A program made the translations under genes and the position numbers. From the NCBI RefSeq assembly GCF_001679645.1, contig NZ_LRUN01000035.1, forward strand, positions 1-64,000: a stretch of DNA of 64,000 nucleotides, in the 5' to 3' direction. Source of the stretch: Pseudomonas bananamidigenes (GTDB lineage Bacteria; Pseudomonadota; Gammaproteobacteria; Pseudomonadales; Pseudomonadaceae). Below, piece by piece: positions 57,601-64,000 of this stretch (position 1 is the first letter of the stretch; each line of letters begins with the position of its first letter). The notes beneath the pieces were generated by a model that searched no databases, was not told where the DNA came from, and saw nothing but the letters and a program-made list of their open reading frames with translations.

Positions 57601-59218
57601 TGGTGCCGGCGGCGGTGTTGAGCACCCCGGTGCCCAGCGCGTTGTTGTTGCCGACGCGCAAAGTGCCGGCACTCAGGGTTGTGGTGCCGCTGTAACCGGT
57701 GTTGGCGCCGCTGAGCGTCAGACTGCCGCTGCCGGTCTTGGTCAGGCCGCTGGCGCCGCTGATCAGCCCGCCCAGGGTCAGGGCTCCGGTGCCGGTTGCC
57801 GTCAATGTGCTGTTGAGGGTGATCGCGTTGTTCAACGAAATCGGGCCCGAGGCCGAAATGCTCGAAGCGCCGCCCACGGTAATGCCGCCGGTACTGAGGG
57901 CCTGGTTGTTACCCACCTGCACCACGCCGCCATTGAGCACGGTACTGCCGGTGTAGGTGTTGACCCCGTTGAGGTTGAGCTGGCCGCTGCCGATCTTGGT
58001 CAAACCGCCGCTGCCGGACAGCACGCCGCTGAGCGTGGTGGGGTTGGTCCCCTGCACCGTCAGGCCGCCGGCACCGAGCGAGATCAGGTTGCTGATGTTC
58101 AGTCCGGCATTGCTGGCCTGCAGGATGCCGCCATTGGAGGTCAATACACCGCTGCCGAACGCGCCATTGTCATTGAACAGCGCGACACCGCCATTGAGGG
58201 TTGTCGCCCCGCTGACCAAGGGTCCCTGCAGGGTCCAGGTGCCGCTGTTGAGGGTCAGGTTGTTGAAATTGACATAGGTGGCGCTGGACGCCGTGCCCGT
58301 ACCCGTGGTGCCGCCGCCGACACCGATGGGGTTTTGCAGAATCAGGGTATTGGTGCCACCCGCGCCGCCATCGATCGTGCCGGTCGGGGCGAAGGTCAGG
58401 TTGATACCGATCAGGCCACCGAGGCCGACGGTGACTTGCACGCCGTCGCCGACGTTTACGCTCGAACCGGTGATCGCGTAGAACGTGTTGGTGCTGCCCG
58501 CCCCCATCGACACGCTGCCGGTGATGTTACCGGCGTTGGTGAAGGTATTGCCCGCCGCCGATGTCTCGAAGGCCACCCGGCCGTTGATCGTGCCGGTGCT
58601 GCTGTTGGTCATGACGACCTGTGAACCGCCATACACACCGACCACCGGCGTATCGGCCAGGGTGATCCCGCCCACCGACAGACCGGTCGAGGTGATCGTC
58701 CCGTTGTTGGTGATGGTGGTGGTGCCGGCCGCCGCATTGTTGACCCCTATCCCCAGGCCATCGATGCTGGTCAGGTTGAGGCCGAGCAGCATGCCGGTGC
58801 CGCGGATGATGCCGCTGGCGTTGTTGAGCACGCTGACCGTGCTGGAGGCGCCCGTTCCGATGAACGCGCCGCCGCTGAGCACGGACACCAGGCCCAGCAA
58901 CGCAGGGTCGATGGTCCCGGAGTTGTTCAGGCTGATGTTGACGCCCGTCAGATTGAGCACCTTGCCACCGAGCGTCGCGTTCATCTGCGCGCCCGAGTTG
59001 ACATTGACCGTCAGGCCGTTGCTGGCACTGCTGAAGTCATTGAGAAACAGCGGCAGACTCGGCACCCCGGTGCAGGTCACCGTCGATCCGGCAGTGGAAC
59101 AGGTTGCAAGCGCCGGTGCACTGACGCCGCCGAACAGAAATCCGGCAACGCTCAGATGCACAGCAAGGGAAAGTGGGGAAAAACGCGAAACGAGGGCGAC
59201 ACCAGACCTTGCTTCCAC
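48692..59218 (-). CDS. Giant type Va autotransporter with beta-strand repeats
   Basis: A 3508-aa protein. Start GTG 59218 has AAAGGAG upstream, followed by an extended signal peptide (cleavage near PALA-TC). The passenger holds about 24 autotransporter-associated beta-strand repeats (for example GGVVSGAGQLIKNGAANLTL, then GGTTLNAGTLTVG), each near 65-75 residues. A larger module ending in FWDG/FWNG-GSGTW recurs at about residues 1540, 2260 and 2785. The C-terminal 275 residues form the autotransporter beta-barrel and end in Phe. It is likely a surface adhesin of a right-handed beta-helix. Repeats give the DNA very high GC and long false frames on the other strand. Confidence 0.93.
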   Translation of the reverse strand: MEARSGVALVSRFSPLSLAVHLSVAGFLFGGVSAPALATCSTAGSTVTCTGVPSLPLFLNDFSSASNGLTVNVNSGAQMNATLGGKVLNLTGVNISLNNSGTIDPALLGLVSVLSGGAFIGTGASSTVSVLNNASGIIRGTGMLLGLNLTSIDGLGIGVNNAAAGTTTITNNGTITSTGLSVGGITLADTPVVGVYGGSQVVMTNSSTGTINGRVAFETSAAGNTFTNAGNITGSVSMGAGSTNTFYAITGSSVNVGDGVQVTVGLGGLIGINLTFAPTGTIDGGAGGTNTLILQNPIGVGGGTTGTGTASSATYVNFNNLTLNSGTWTLQGPLVSGATTLNGGVALFNDNGAFGSGVLTSNGGILQASNAGLNISNLISLGAGGLTVQGTNPTTLSGVLSGSGGLTKIGSGQLNLNGVNTYTGSTVLNGGVVQVGNNQALSTGGITVGGASSISASGPISLNNAITLNSTLTATGTGALTLGGLISGASGLTKTGSGSLTLSGANTGYSGTTTLSAGTLRVGNNNALGTGVLNTAAGTSLDSTANVTLGNNIGITGALNVLGGNALTLSGILSGTGAITKSGTASLTLTGNNTNSGTTALNGGTLLVGSNTALGTGALNAAAGTTLDATTAVTLANAVALAADLTIGGTQALGLSGVISGAGNLIKNGTANLTLSGNNTFSGGTALNAGTLIVGSNTALGTGALNTAAGTTLDASTTVALGNAVALGGNLNIAGNANLTLGGVVSGNGGLTKNGAANLILSGANTFLGGTTLNAGTLTVGNAGALGSGSLTVAGAATLDSSTAVSLGNDVALNGNLSIGGSNGLTLGGVISGASQLIKNGTANLTLNGVNTFTGGTALNAGSLTVGNAAALGTGTLTVGGSGGSLNSSANVTLNNAIALNANLTAGGANPLTLGGVISGGSNLIKTGASTLSLTGNNTYTGNTALNAGTLSVGSNTALGTGVLNASAGTTLDASTATSLANNVNLGGNVTLGGSNALTLNGVVAGVGGLIKNGPADLVLNGANTYFGNTALNVGKLIVGSNTALGSGALNAAAGTTLDTNAAVSLGNQVNLAGALNVGGSADLTLTGTVAGAGSLVKNGAANLNLNGTNTYIGGTTLNAGSVTVGNSSALGTGALTVGGAATLDSSSSLASLANAVVLNAALSVGGTQNLTLGGVVSGAGQLIKNGAANLTLNGSNTFGGGTTLNAGTLTLGSAGALGSGGLTVGGAATLDNSSPLSVGNNITLNADLTVAGNNALNLSGVIDGAGNLVKSGLDDLTLSGTNTFTGALNILSGSVSTLTSGALGNTSGASISAGASLNLGSNASLNALSGSGSVQIGGGNTLTVGGVSSTSTFDGDLGGGGGLTKVGTGTLNLTGTNGITGNTNVNGGTLNLSGSLASAQVNVNNGGTLTGSGSALGAMTINNGGHLALSSGNTLSAALLVLAANSNVDASLATPSTTSLMNIGGNLTLGGNLNVTDAGGFGVGVYRLFNYTGALTDNGLTVAGVPVGYGLGDLVVQTSVGNQINLLVSAPNANIRFWDGSQTIPNGTVDGGSGTWDAVNTNWTNVNGTLNQTWAGDFAVFQGTAGTVSVNGTQLFTGMQFLTDGYNVVNGSAGLLTAVNGSGGTTAMRVDPGVTATIGVNIDGSGILNKLDSGTLVLNGANSYTGGTQLDGGTLVVGSNTALGSGALIANAGTQLDSNTAVTLANAATLNGNLTVLGSNALTLNGVISGTGGLIKNGAASLTLGGNNAFLGPVALNAGGLILASNAALGSATLNAANGTTLDAGAAVSAGNAINLAGNLGVVGSNDLTLSGAINGAGSLTKNGAANLILSGANNFLGGITLNAGTLTAGSNGALGLGNLTVAGASSLNSNTPVSLGNNVVLNANLTNTGNSNVTLGGVISGNGALIKNGASNLTLNGINTYSGGTTLNAGTVTLGTSAGLGSGAVTVAGASTLDTTAPLVLANNLNVNANLSVAGNNNLTLGGVIAGAGTLTKNGLADLTLTGNNTFSGTFDVQAGSLTTLGNSALGSNAGVNLGNAATLNLGGSGSLASLTGSGTALIGGGNTLSIGGNNASSLFGGVLTGTGELNKLGTGTLTLTGLNSLTGNTTVNAGTLSVNGSLDSASVLVNSGGTLTGGGSLGGAVTVADGGHLAGATGSTLSVNSLVFNANSNFDVGLGAPVSGGGNALVNVGGNLTLDGTLNVSDIGGFGSGVYRLINYTGGLTDNGMLIGTVPGSVTPGDLTLQTALANQINLLVTAPGVTVQFWDGNQLVANGSVDGGSGTWGTGTTNWTDVNGTTNQAWTNNFAVFQGTAGTVTVNGAQTITGMQFVTDGYSLQNGTAGSLNLVNGSLGNATVRVDPNATATIGVALNGAGTLGKYDTGTLVLNAANGYTGGTALNGGKIVVGNNAALGTGVLTAANGTALDSNTAVSLANDVVLNGGLTVAGSNALTLGGVVSGSGSLIKTGPASLTLNASNTYSGGTQLAGGTLVLGNNSAISSGALSVLGNGTLDSTSALQLANAINLGAQLTLAGNQNTTLIGAITGSGSLVKNGSGDLLLGGANTYSGGTTLNGGSTRGDTSSLQGAIVNNAALTFEQNSDGSYTGNLTGAGSLTKTGTGALLLTGNNTFTGNTSVQAGSLNVNGVLDSASVNVASGAKIGGSGQFGGAVQLASGATLLGGGSATPLSVGSLALSSGTNLDFTLGSAASSTTVVNVAGNLTLDGTLNITNAGGFGTGVYQLFSYGGTLTDNGLVYGSLPVSAANLTLQTALANQVNLLVQNTPGEVQFWNGGKTNPDGSIGGGSGVWGPGTNWTDPTGTQALGSNGQFAVFGGQGGTVTVQGNQNFTGLQFLANGYSLVPGGGGTLTPVNGPGGTPAPIRVNAGATTQIDVPLIGTGGIEKLDSGTLVLTAANTYSGGTTVSGGTLIGNTTSLQGNITDNASLVFQQNTDGQFNGRLSGVGALAKRGAARLLLTGDQPFSGTVSVDQGVLQVGSRAARASLGGQVNVANGAALSGNGSVGSVVNHGVVASGGGDGTLSVAGNLTNAADGVLALTVSSPTATPLAVGGTATLGGGLQVNSLAPFTGNTVYSLITAGGGVNGTFSAADLPQYAFLDTSLVYSPDAVSLVVSRNGNSFADVAATRNQRNTASALMRNGPAGAALQNEIVNLSVAGARHAFDSLSGEIHASTASAVLEDSRFVREAVNDRMRQPTCSASDDPRRTLAPSDTQLSSNGCHGEMVGWARAIGAWGDMGGDSNTAKVDRSLGGFMLGTDKQLDDQWRAGLAAGYTRGNLNAHDRNSDAKVDSYHLAAYLSSQFDALAVRLGAAYSWHSIETKRDVNVGSYNDRLKADYDARSAQVFGEVGYAINAAGVAIEPFAGLAYVNYDSDTAKEKGGVGRLKGDADQDITYSTLGVRIGKLVTLANGSQLTPRAAIGWRHAYGDTKPDADLTFIDGGASFSTQGVPIAKDSALLEAGVDFQISPTGKLGIGYSGQVSSDNNDSAMTISFSQSF

Positions 59219-59340
59219 GGGTTACTCCTTTCGTGGCCGATTTCTTCCTTGAGGGCGTGCAACGGCGGCAAGCTCCAACACGCGTATCAAGCGTATGACG
59301 GTCATCAGATAAACCGTCTGTTCCAGACACACGCTAGTAG

Positions 59341-59359
59341 ATGCCCCGCGATGGGGCAT
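59341..59359. promoter_or_regulatory. Short palindrome upstream of the autotransporter
   Basis: ATGCCCC-GCGAT-GGGGCAT followed by AT-rich TGATTAAATAG, in the 409-bp gap 59219-59627. Candidate operator of the autotransporter gene. The rest of the gap holds the GCAAACGTTTGC site but no gene. Confidence 0.3.
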
Positions 59360-59535
59360 TGATTAAATAGTGTTAATACTTTTGGGCGATAAGGCTCTGC
59401 GGCGATACTTCCAGCCGTTCTGAGCAAGGGTTTGACGTGTTTCAGACACCACGGCGTCTGCACCTGACCGAGGCGCCAGATAATTCGATGATTCGATCGA
59501 GAATTCAGCGCTTTACAGGAATTGGTACGGCTTGT

Positions 59536-59547
59536 GCAAACGTTTGC
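59536..59547. promoter_or_regulatory. LacI/PurR-type operator GCAAACGTTTGC
   Basis: A perfect 12-bp palindrome with central CG, inside TGCAAACGTTTGCGA, about 80 bp before the nucleoside porin gene. LacI/PurR-family proteins (PurR: ACGCAAACGTTTGCGT) bind such sites, and the genes behind it handle nucleosides, so this is a likely operator of the uptake pair. Confidence 0.6.
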
Positions 59548-59627
59548 GAGTCGCCGTTGACCTCATTTTCGTTACAAAACCATACAGGCCCGCAAATCCG
59601 GGCGTTGATCCGCAAAAAGGACTTTGA

Positions 59628-60587
59628 ATGCACGCTTCTTCCTGCCGCCGCCGTCGTGCTGCGCGCCCGTTCGCTGTTTCCCTGCTACTGGCCGGCGTTA
59701 CCGCAGTTCTCAGCCAGCCAGCGCTTTCACAACCTGCCTTGCCCGAAGAATCAGCTCAGGGCGAAGCCCTCAGCCCCGAGGCCAGCCCGCCGAAAAAAGG
59801 CGCTTATCTGTCGGACTGGTACAACCAGGACCTGATGCTGATCGGCAGCAAGGACATCAGCTTCGGCCCGCAACCGGCTGACGATATCTACCTGGAATAC
59901 GAGTATTTCGGGCGCAAGGGCCCGTTCGAGCTGTACGGCTACATCGACATCCCGAAGATCTTCAACATCGGCAACAGCCATGACAAAGGCGTGTGGGATC
60001 ACGGCTCGCCGGTGTTCATGGAGCATGAGCCGCGCATCTCCATCGACTACCTCGCCGGCCGCAGCCTGGCCATCGGGCCGTTCAAGGAATGGTACGTGGC
60101 GTTCGACTGGATCTACGATCACGGCAGCCGCAAAGAGAACCGCGCCAACACGCTGTACAGCGGTCTGGGCACCGACATCGACACTCACTCGCGAGTCAAT
60201 CTGTCGGCCAACCTGTACGGACGCTACCAGTGGGAAAACTATGGCGCCAGCAACGAATACTCATGGGACGGCTACCGCGCCCAGCTCAAGTACATCGTGC
60301 CGATCGACAAATTCAGCAACGGTGCATCGCTGACCTACATTGGCTTCACCAACTTCGATTTCGGTTCGGACCTGCACAAGGACAACCCGGCGCGCACCGC
60401 CAATGCCACGGTGGCGACCAACGTGTTGCTGTACTCGTTCACGCACTTGCGCTTCACCCTGGTCGGTCGTTACTTCCACAACGGCGGCAACTGGGAGGAC
60501 GGCAGCGAGCTGAATTTCGGCGACGGCAATTTCCGCGCACGTTCCAACGGCTGGGGTTACTACGCCGGCATCGGTTATCAGTTCTGA
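59628..60587 (+). CDS. Nucleoside-specific outer-membrane channel (Tsx/OmpK type)
   Basis: A 319-aa outer-membrane protein. It has an arginine-rich start, signal peptide and a short Pro/Ser linker (LPEESAQGEALSPEASPPKK), then the Tsx domain: SDWYNQDLMLIGSKDISFGPQP-like N-terminus, DIYLEYEYFGRKGPFELYGY, and alternating strands to the C-terminal GYYAGIGYQF ending in Phe. It passes nucleosides and deoxynucleosides. The gene is directly followed (14 bases) by the NUP-type gene and preceded by the GCAAACGTTTGC operator. Confidence 0.9.
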   Translation: MHASSCRRRRAARPFAVSLLLAGVTAVLSQPALSQPALPEESAQGEALSPEASPPKKGAYLSDWYNQDLMLIGSKDISFGPQPADDIYLEYEYFGRKGPFELYGYIDIPKIFNIGNSHDKGVWDHGSPVFMEHEPRISIDYLAGRSLAIGPFKEWYVAFDWIYDHGSRKENRANTLYSGLGTDIDTHSRVNLSANLYGRYQWENYGASNEYSWDGYRAQLKYIVPIDKFSNGASLTYIGFTNFDFGSDLHKDNPARTANATVATNVLLYSFTHLRFTLVGRYFHNGGNWEDGSELNFGDGNFRARSNGWGYYAGIGYQF

Positions 60588-60601
60588 ATCCAGGAGCAAA
60601 C

Positions 60602-61624
60602 ATGAAAGCAATGACGCGTGTATCACTGGCCGCTGCGGCCCTGCTCTGCTCTACCGCCTGGGCCACCGAGGCGCCGATTCAACCGAAAGTGGTGCTGATC
60701 ACCATGTTCGCTCCCGAGGCGCAGCACTGGATCGATCGCCTGGAACTGAAGCAGGAAATCCGCGTACCGGGCCTGTCGGCCGAGTTCCCGACCATCCGTT
60801 GCAATACGCAGCAGGTGTGCCTGATGACCACCGGCATGGGCCAGACCAACGCGGCCGCCTCGACCCTGGCCCTTGCGCTGTCACCGAAATTCGACCTGCG
60901 CAAAAGCTACTTCCTGATCGCCGGGATTGCCGGCATCAGCCCGAAACACGGAACCATCGGCACCGCCGCCTGGGCGCATTATCTGGTGGAGTTCGGCACC
61001 CAGTGGGAACTGGATTCGCGGGATGCGCCATCGAGCTGGCCAACCGGTTACCTCGGCATCAACACCAAGGGCCCCAACGAAAAACCACCGCTGGACTACA
61101 AGACCGAAGTCTTCGAACTCAACCCGAAACTGCAGGCCAAGGCTTTCGCCCTGAGCCAGAAGGTACAACTGAGCGAGAGCCCGGAATCGGCGGCATGGCG
61201 TCTGAAATACCCGACAGCGCCGGCCAATCAGCCGCCGGTGGTCACCCGTTGCGACACGCTGGCGGGCAACACCTGGTTCTCCGGCACACGCCTGAGCGAG
61301 CGCGCCGAAGTCTGGACCCGACTATTGACCGACAACAAGGGCGAATACTGCACCACCCAACAGGAAGACAACTCCACCTATGAAGCCTTGCTGCGCGCCA
61401 GCCGTGAAGGCCTGGTGGACGTGCAGCGCCTGGCCGTGGTGCGTGCCGGCTCCGACTTCGACCGCCCGGCGCCGGGCGGCAGCGAAGTGGACAACCTGCT
61501 CAAGTACGCCGATCAGGGCGGATTCGTGCCGGCGCTGGAAAACCTCTATCGCGCAGGCAATCCGCTGGTGCAGGACATCCTCAAGCACTGGTCGGCGTGG
61601 GAGCACGGTGTCCCTGAAGCCTGA
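60602..61624 (+). CDS. Purine nucleoside permease family protein (NUP)
   Basis: A 340-aa exported protein of the NUP family. It has a signal peptide (ending STAWA-TE) and the family core PKVVLITMFAPEAQHWIDRL, VCLMTTGMGQTNAAASTLALALS and FLIAGIAGISPKHGTIGTAAWA, which resembles nucleoside phosphorylase folds. Members are linked to purine nucleoside transport, though some may be hydrolases. It is cotranscribed with the Tsx-like porin. I infer nucleoside uptake or cleavage in the periplasm. Confidence 0.87.
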   Translation: MKAMTRVSLAAAALLCSTAWATEAPIQPKVVLITMFAPEAQHWIDRLELKQEIRVPGLSAEFPTIRCNTQQVCLMTTGMGQTNAAASTLALALSPKFDLRKSYFLIAGIAGISPKHGTIGTAAWAHYLVEFGTQWELDSRDAPSSWPTGYLGINTKGPNEKPPLDYKTEVFELNPKLQAKAFALSQKVQLSESPESAAWRLKYPTAPANQPPVVTRCDTLAGNTWFSGTRLSERAEVWTRLLTDNKGEYCTTQQEDNSTYEALLRASREGLVDVQRLAVVRAGSDFDRPAPGGSEVDNLLKYADQGGFVPALENLYRAGNPLVQDILKHWSAWEHGVPEA

Positions 61625-61627
61625 GGA

Positions 61628-62584
61628 TCAAGGCATCAGGATGACCTTGTCGCCGCTGCCCTGATTGACATCGGCATAACGCGCCAGTCCATCGGCCAGC
61701 GGCGCTTCGACAAGCCCTTGCGGCAGTGGCAGCCGGTCTTCGTCGAAGAACCGGCCGAACTGCTCCAGCATCGCCGCACAGGCCTCGACGCCGTACAGCA
61801 AGGAGTTGATGCCGACCACGGAGCCACCCTTGCGATACAGCGCCAGTGCCGGCAGTTGTACATGCCCGTCCACCGGCGCGGCGATGATCGCGATGCGCCC
61901 GAACGGTGCCAATGCGGAAACCGAAGCCGGCAGCCAGAACCCGGTGGTGTCGAAGATCACGTCGGCGCCGCCGCGGTACACCGCGTTGACCTGTGCGCCG
62001 AGCTCTTCAGGTTTATCCAGTTGAATCGTCTGATATCCCTGTGCCTGCAAATCCTTGACCTGCTCCGGCCGCCGCGCCGCCGCCAGCAACTGCGCACCAC
62101 GCACCCTGGCCAGCGCCAGCGCCGCCGTCGCCACTGCCCCGCCACCGATCACCAGCAACCGGGTTTCGGCGTTGACCAGACTGCGCTCCAGCGCATCCCA
62201 CGCCGTGGTGTAAGGCACACCGAGGCTGGCGGCCTGGGTGAAACTCAAATGCGCCGGTTTATGCGCCACGCCACTGGCCGGCAGTTTGACGAATTGCGCA
62301 TGGGAGCCATCGGCGAAAAAGCCCAGCTCACGCCCGGTGCCCCAGACTTCCTGACCGATCAGCGCCTGCGGACCTTCGACCACCACCCCGGCAAAGTCCC
62401 GGCCGGGAATGCGTGGCAGCGTGGTGTAGGGGAAACGCCCGAGCACGTTCTTCACGTCGCTGGGGTTCAGGCCCGCAGCCTTGATCTGCACCAGTACCTC
62501 GCCCGCTCCCGGCACTGGCGTCGGAACCTCGACGAAGCGCAGGGAGGACAGGTCGCCGGTCTTATCGAATTGCAGTGCTTTCAT
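61628..62584 (-). CDS. Quinone oxidoreductase-type MDR dehydrogenase
   Basis: A 318-aa medium-chain dehydrogenase/reductase without the zinc-binding cysteines, so of the quinone oxidoreductase group. Features are AAGLNPSDVKNVLGRFP, RIPGRDFAGVVVEG, and a nucleotide-binding motif VIGGGAVATAALALAR. It likely reduces quinones or enones with NADPH. ATG 62584 follows GGTGGATG. It converges on the NUP gene with a 3-bp gap and is followed upstream by the XapX gene, with which it may form an operon. Confidence 0.86.
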   Translation of the reverse strand: MKALQFDKTGDLSSLRFVEVPTPVPGAGEVLVQIKAAGLNPSDVKNVLGRFPYTTLPRIPGRDFAGVVVEGPQALIGQEVWGTGRELGFFADGSHAQFVKLPASGVAHKPAHLSFTQAASLGVPYTTAWDALERSLVNAETRLLVIGGGAVATAALALARVRGAQLLAAARRPEQVKDLQAQGYQTIQLDKPEELGAQVNAVYRGGADVIFDTTGFWLPASVSALAPFGRIAIIAAPVDGHVQLPALALYRKGGSVVGINSLLYGVEACAAMLEQFGRFFDEDRLPLPQGLVEAPLADGLARYADVNQGSGDKVILMP

Positions 62585-62614
62585 GAGTTCATCCACCGAA
62601 TGAAAAAAGGAAAT

Positions 62615-62788
62615 TCAGGACAGCCAGCCATTGACCAGTTGTCGCCCCAACGGCCACAACTGCTCGCCCGCCAGCATGCCCAGCAGCCCGACCAGCGCGA
62701 TGGCCGGTGGCGCCGGGGAACGGAAATCCAGCGCGCCATACAGCAGGCCGACGCCCAGACCGATGCCCAGGGAAATCAGGTAGTTCAT
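62615..62788 (-). CDS. XapX domain (DUF1427) membrane protein, 57 aa
   Basis: A 57-aa two-helix membrane protein: NYLISLGIGLGVGLLYGALD, then FRSPAPPAIALVGLLGMLAGEQ, which is the XapX (DUF1427) pattern. ATG 62788 begins the domain; an earlier start at 62806 is less likely. XapX proteins are of unknown role and often lie beside redox or transport genes; here beside the quinone oxidoreductase gene. Confidence 0.82.
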   Translation of the reverse strand: MNYLISLGIGLGVGLLYGALDFRSPAPPAIALVGLLGMLAGEQLWPLGRQLVNGWLS

Positions 62789-62925
62789 GGGATCACTCCG
62801 CCACATAAAGGGAATGGGCAGAGTCTAGGGAAAGGAGGCGACCGGCATCGGCCAAGGACTTCTGAATTTCGGCCAAATCACCGGATTCGGCGTCAGACGC
62901 CGAATTTGGAACTGACACAAAATCG

Positions 62926-63013
62926 GTGGGAGCGAGCCTGCTCGCGATAGCGGTATATCAGCTGCAAAAGTATCGCCTGACATGACGCCTTCGCGAGCAG
63001 GCTCGCTCCCACA
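62926..63013. repeat. REP pair (GTGGGAGCGAGCCTGCTCGCGA)
   Basis: Two inverted REP units of the GTGGGAGCGAGCCTGCTCGCGATAGCGG type (complement TCGCGAGCAGGCTCGCTCCCAC) lie 40 bp apart, at the end of the AraC-type gene. Same family as at 16773. Confidence 0.85.
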
Positions 63014-63019
63014 TGGGTT

Positions 63020-63802
63020 TCAGGGAAAGGTCAAAATGAATTGTGAAGGCGCGACACCCAACTCACGGCGGAACATGTCGCTGAAACTGCTGGGTGAATA
63101 CCCCAGCCCCCGGGCAATCGCGCTGACCGGTACGCCCTGTATCAATTCGGCCACCGCCGTCGCCAGTTGCACCTGACGCCGCCATTCGGCGAAGCCCATG
63201 CCCAGACCTTCCTTGAACAGCCGCGCCAACGTTCGCACGCTGGCCCCGGCGTTTTCGGCGTGTTGCTCGAAGGGAATGTCCAGCGACGGCGCTGCCATCA
63301 CCGCCTGACACAAACTCATCAGTCGCCGGTCGGCATCGTCCGGCAGCGGGATCTTCAACTGCGAACGCCTGGCGCGTTTGAGCTCCAGCAGCGCCAGCCC
63401 GACCAGCGCTTCGTAATATTCGGCATCGCCGTGGTCGCCCTGCTCCACCAGCCCGACGATCAGCTCACGCAGCAGACCGCCAACCTCGATCACCTGCACG
63501 GTTTCGTCCAACGTCGCCGCCAGCGCCGGGCGCAGGTAGATATTGCGCATCTGCAAATCCGACACCACCCGGATCCCGTGGGGCACGCCCGGCGGCAACC
63601 ACACCGCCCGCTGCGGCGGTACCACCAGCGCCTCGTGCGGAGTTTCGACCCACATCACCCCGCTCATCGCATACAACAACTGGCCCCAGACATGCTCGTG
63701 CGGTTCGATGAACAACCCGCGCGGATAGGTGCGCGCCAGCGGTTGTACGGGCACGTCGGTGTCAGTGAGGTCAGGAGGTGCGGCGAGGGCCATGCGCAAC
63801 AT
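63020..63802 (-). CDS. AraC-type regulator with cupin sensor
   Basis: A 260-aa protein with an N-terminal cupin domain (PRGLFIEPHEHVWGQLLYAMSG, residues about 25-110) and a C-terminal double HTH (ENAGASVRTLARLFKEGLGMGFAEWRRQVQL and VSAIARGLGYSPSSFSDMFRRELG). Its likely role is control of the adjacent XapX and quinone oxidoreductase genes or another small-molecule response. ATG 63802 has a weak ribosome binding site; ATG 63793 would be the alternative. Confidence 0.85.
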   Translation of the reverse strand: MLRMALAAPPDLTDTDVPVQPLARTYPRGLFIEPHEHVWGQLLYAMSGVMWVETPHEALVVPPQRAVWLPPGVPHGIRVVSDLQMRNIYLRPALAATLDETVQVIEVGGLLRELIVGLVEQGDHGDAEYYEALVGLALLELKRARRSQLKIPLPDDADRRLMSLCQAVMAAPSLDIPFEQHAENAGASVRTLARLFKEGLGMGFAEWRRQVQLATAVAELIQGVPVSAIARGLGYSPSSFSDMFRRELGVAPSQFILTFP

Positions 63803-63939
63803 TCATCGGGATTGGCGAAGGCGTCATGGTAACCAGTCAGCCCGGTCCCTCGCCATTGATAGATACCGTCGGACAATCCGAGTGAATTTTCCCGAGACGC
63901 AGCGATCCCTCTATTACCACAGGGAGGAAGACCGGCTTT

Positions 63940-64000
63940 ATGAACAACGCAAAACTGTTTGTCATCGAATACACCCTTCACGGCGCGCCCAAGTCGTTCA
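63940..64000 (+). CDS. Start of a small conserved protein, cut by window end
   Basis: ATG 63940 with AGGGAGGAAG about 10 bases before it opens MNNAKLFVIEYTLHGAPKSF, then leaves the window. I recall small Pseudomonas proteins (DUF6555-type) with this N-terminus; the family call is tentative. No function known. Confidence 0.55.
   Translation, partial: MNNAKLFVIEYTLHGAPKSF

Noticed and set aside
56711..58624. 637-codon open frame on the plus strand
   Set aside because: Also an antisense shadow of the autotransporter repeats; composition is not that of a real protein.
48692..59218. Periodic DNA repeats considered as CRISPR or satellite
   Set aside because: Units are imperfect, 200-220 bp, in frame and translate to known beta-strand repeats.

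Overview
The window is chromosomal DNA from a Pseudomonas of the fluorescens lineage. The evidence is GC-rich genes with strong Pseudomonas codon bias, an ampR-ampC pair, Pseudomonas-type REP hairpins (GTGGGAGCGAGC..., GATCGTTCCCACGC...), a DUF3077-like gene with its repeated leader, Pol II, selD-mnmH, a hcp-vgrG-rhs T6SS cargo island and several small proteins of a kind common in the genus. About 55 protein genes are supported. I see no rRNA, tRNA, insertion sequence or CRISPR array.

Layout. 1-12.9 kb is core and housekeeping DNA: a small acidic protein, an inactive C39-like lipoprotein, TerC, a small lipoprotein, an NhaR-like regulator, a DHA1 efflux pump, sstT, DUF1993, YceH, a cupin, an SDH-L type shikimate dehydrogenase homologue, small proteins, an AI-2E family permease and trhP/yegQ. 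12.9-16.8 kb is a glucarate module (FadR-type repressor, divergent transporter and gudD) with TTGT-N3-ACAA boxes over the promoter. 16.9-19.1 kb is ampR-ampC. 19.1-22 kb is accessory: a DUF3077-like gene with an inverted-repeat leader, then a two-gene Septu-like system (AAA ATPase plus TIGR02646-type HNH protein). 22-25.9 kb holds a DUF4174 protein, a TSUP permease, a lipoprotein and an aldose epimerase.

25.9-35.4 kb is a T6SS effector island on the minus strand: hcp, vgrG, a 1561-aa Rhs protein with a Cys/His-rich HNH-like C-terminal toxin, a DUF4265 protein starting inside the rhs stop region, an Imm33-like gene with a TTG start, and a PAAR tip protein. Upstream of hcp lie three TGCGCAA-N4-TTGCGCA dyads. 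35.8-48.6 kb returns to conserved genes: aldo/keto reductase, DUF1810, polB, a CBS protein, two GSTs, DUF1615, an FAD monooxygenase, a zinc-type hemB, a histidine phosphatase and mnmH-selD.

48.7-59.2 kb is a single 3508-aa autotransporter built of about 24 beta-strand repeats with a larger module present three times. 59.6-61.6 kb is a nucleoside uptake pair (Tsx-like porin and NUP-type protein) behind a perfect GCAAACGTTTGC operator. The end holds a quinone oxidoreductase, a XapX protein, an AraC regulator and the start of a small protein.

The most interesting parts are the Septu-like locus with its TAATG-coupled upstream reading frame, the Rhs toxin/immunity arrangement, the hcp-upstream dyads and the autotransporter. 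All functions are read from sequence and remembered family features; no database search was run.
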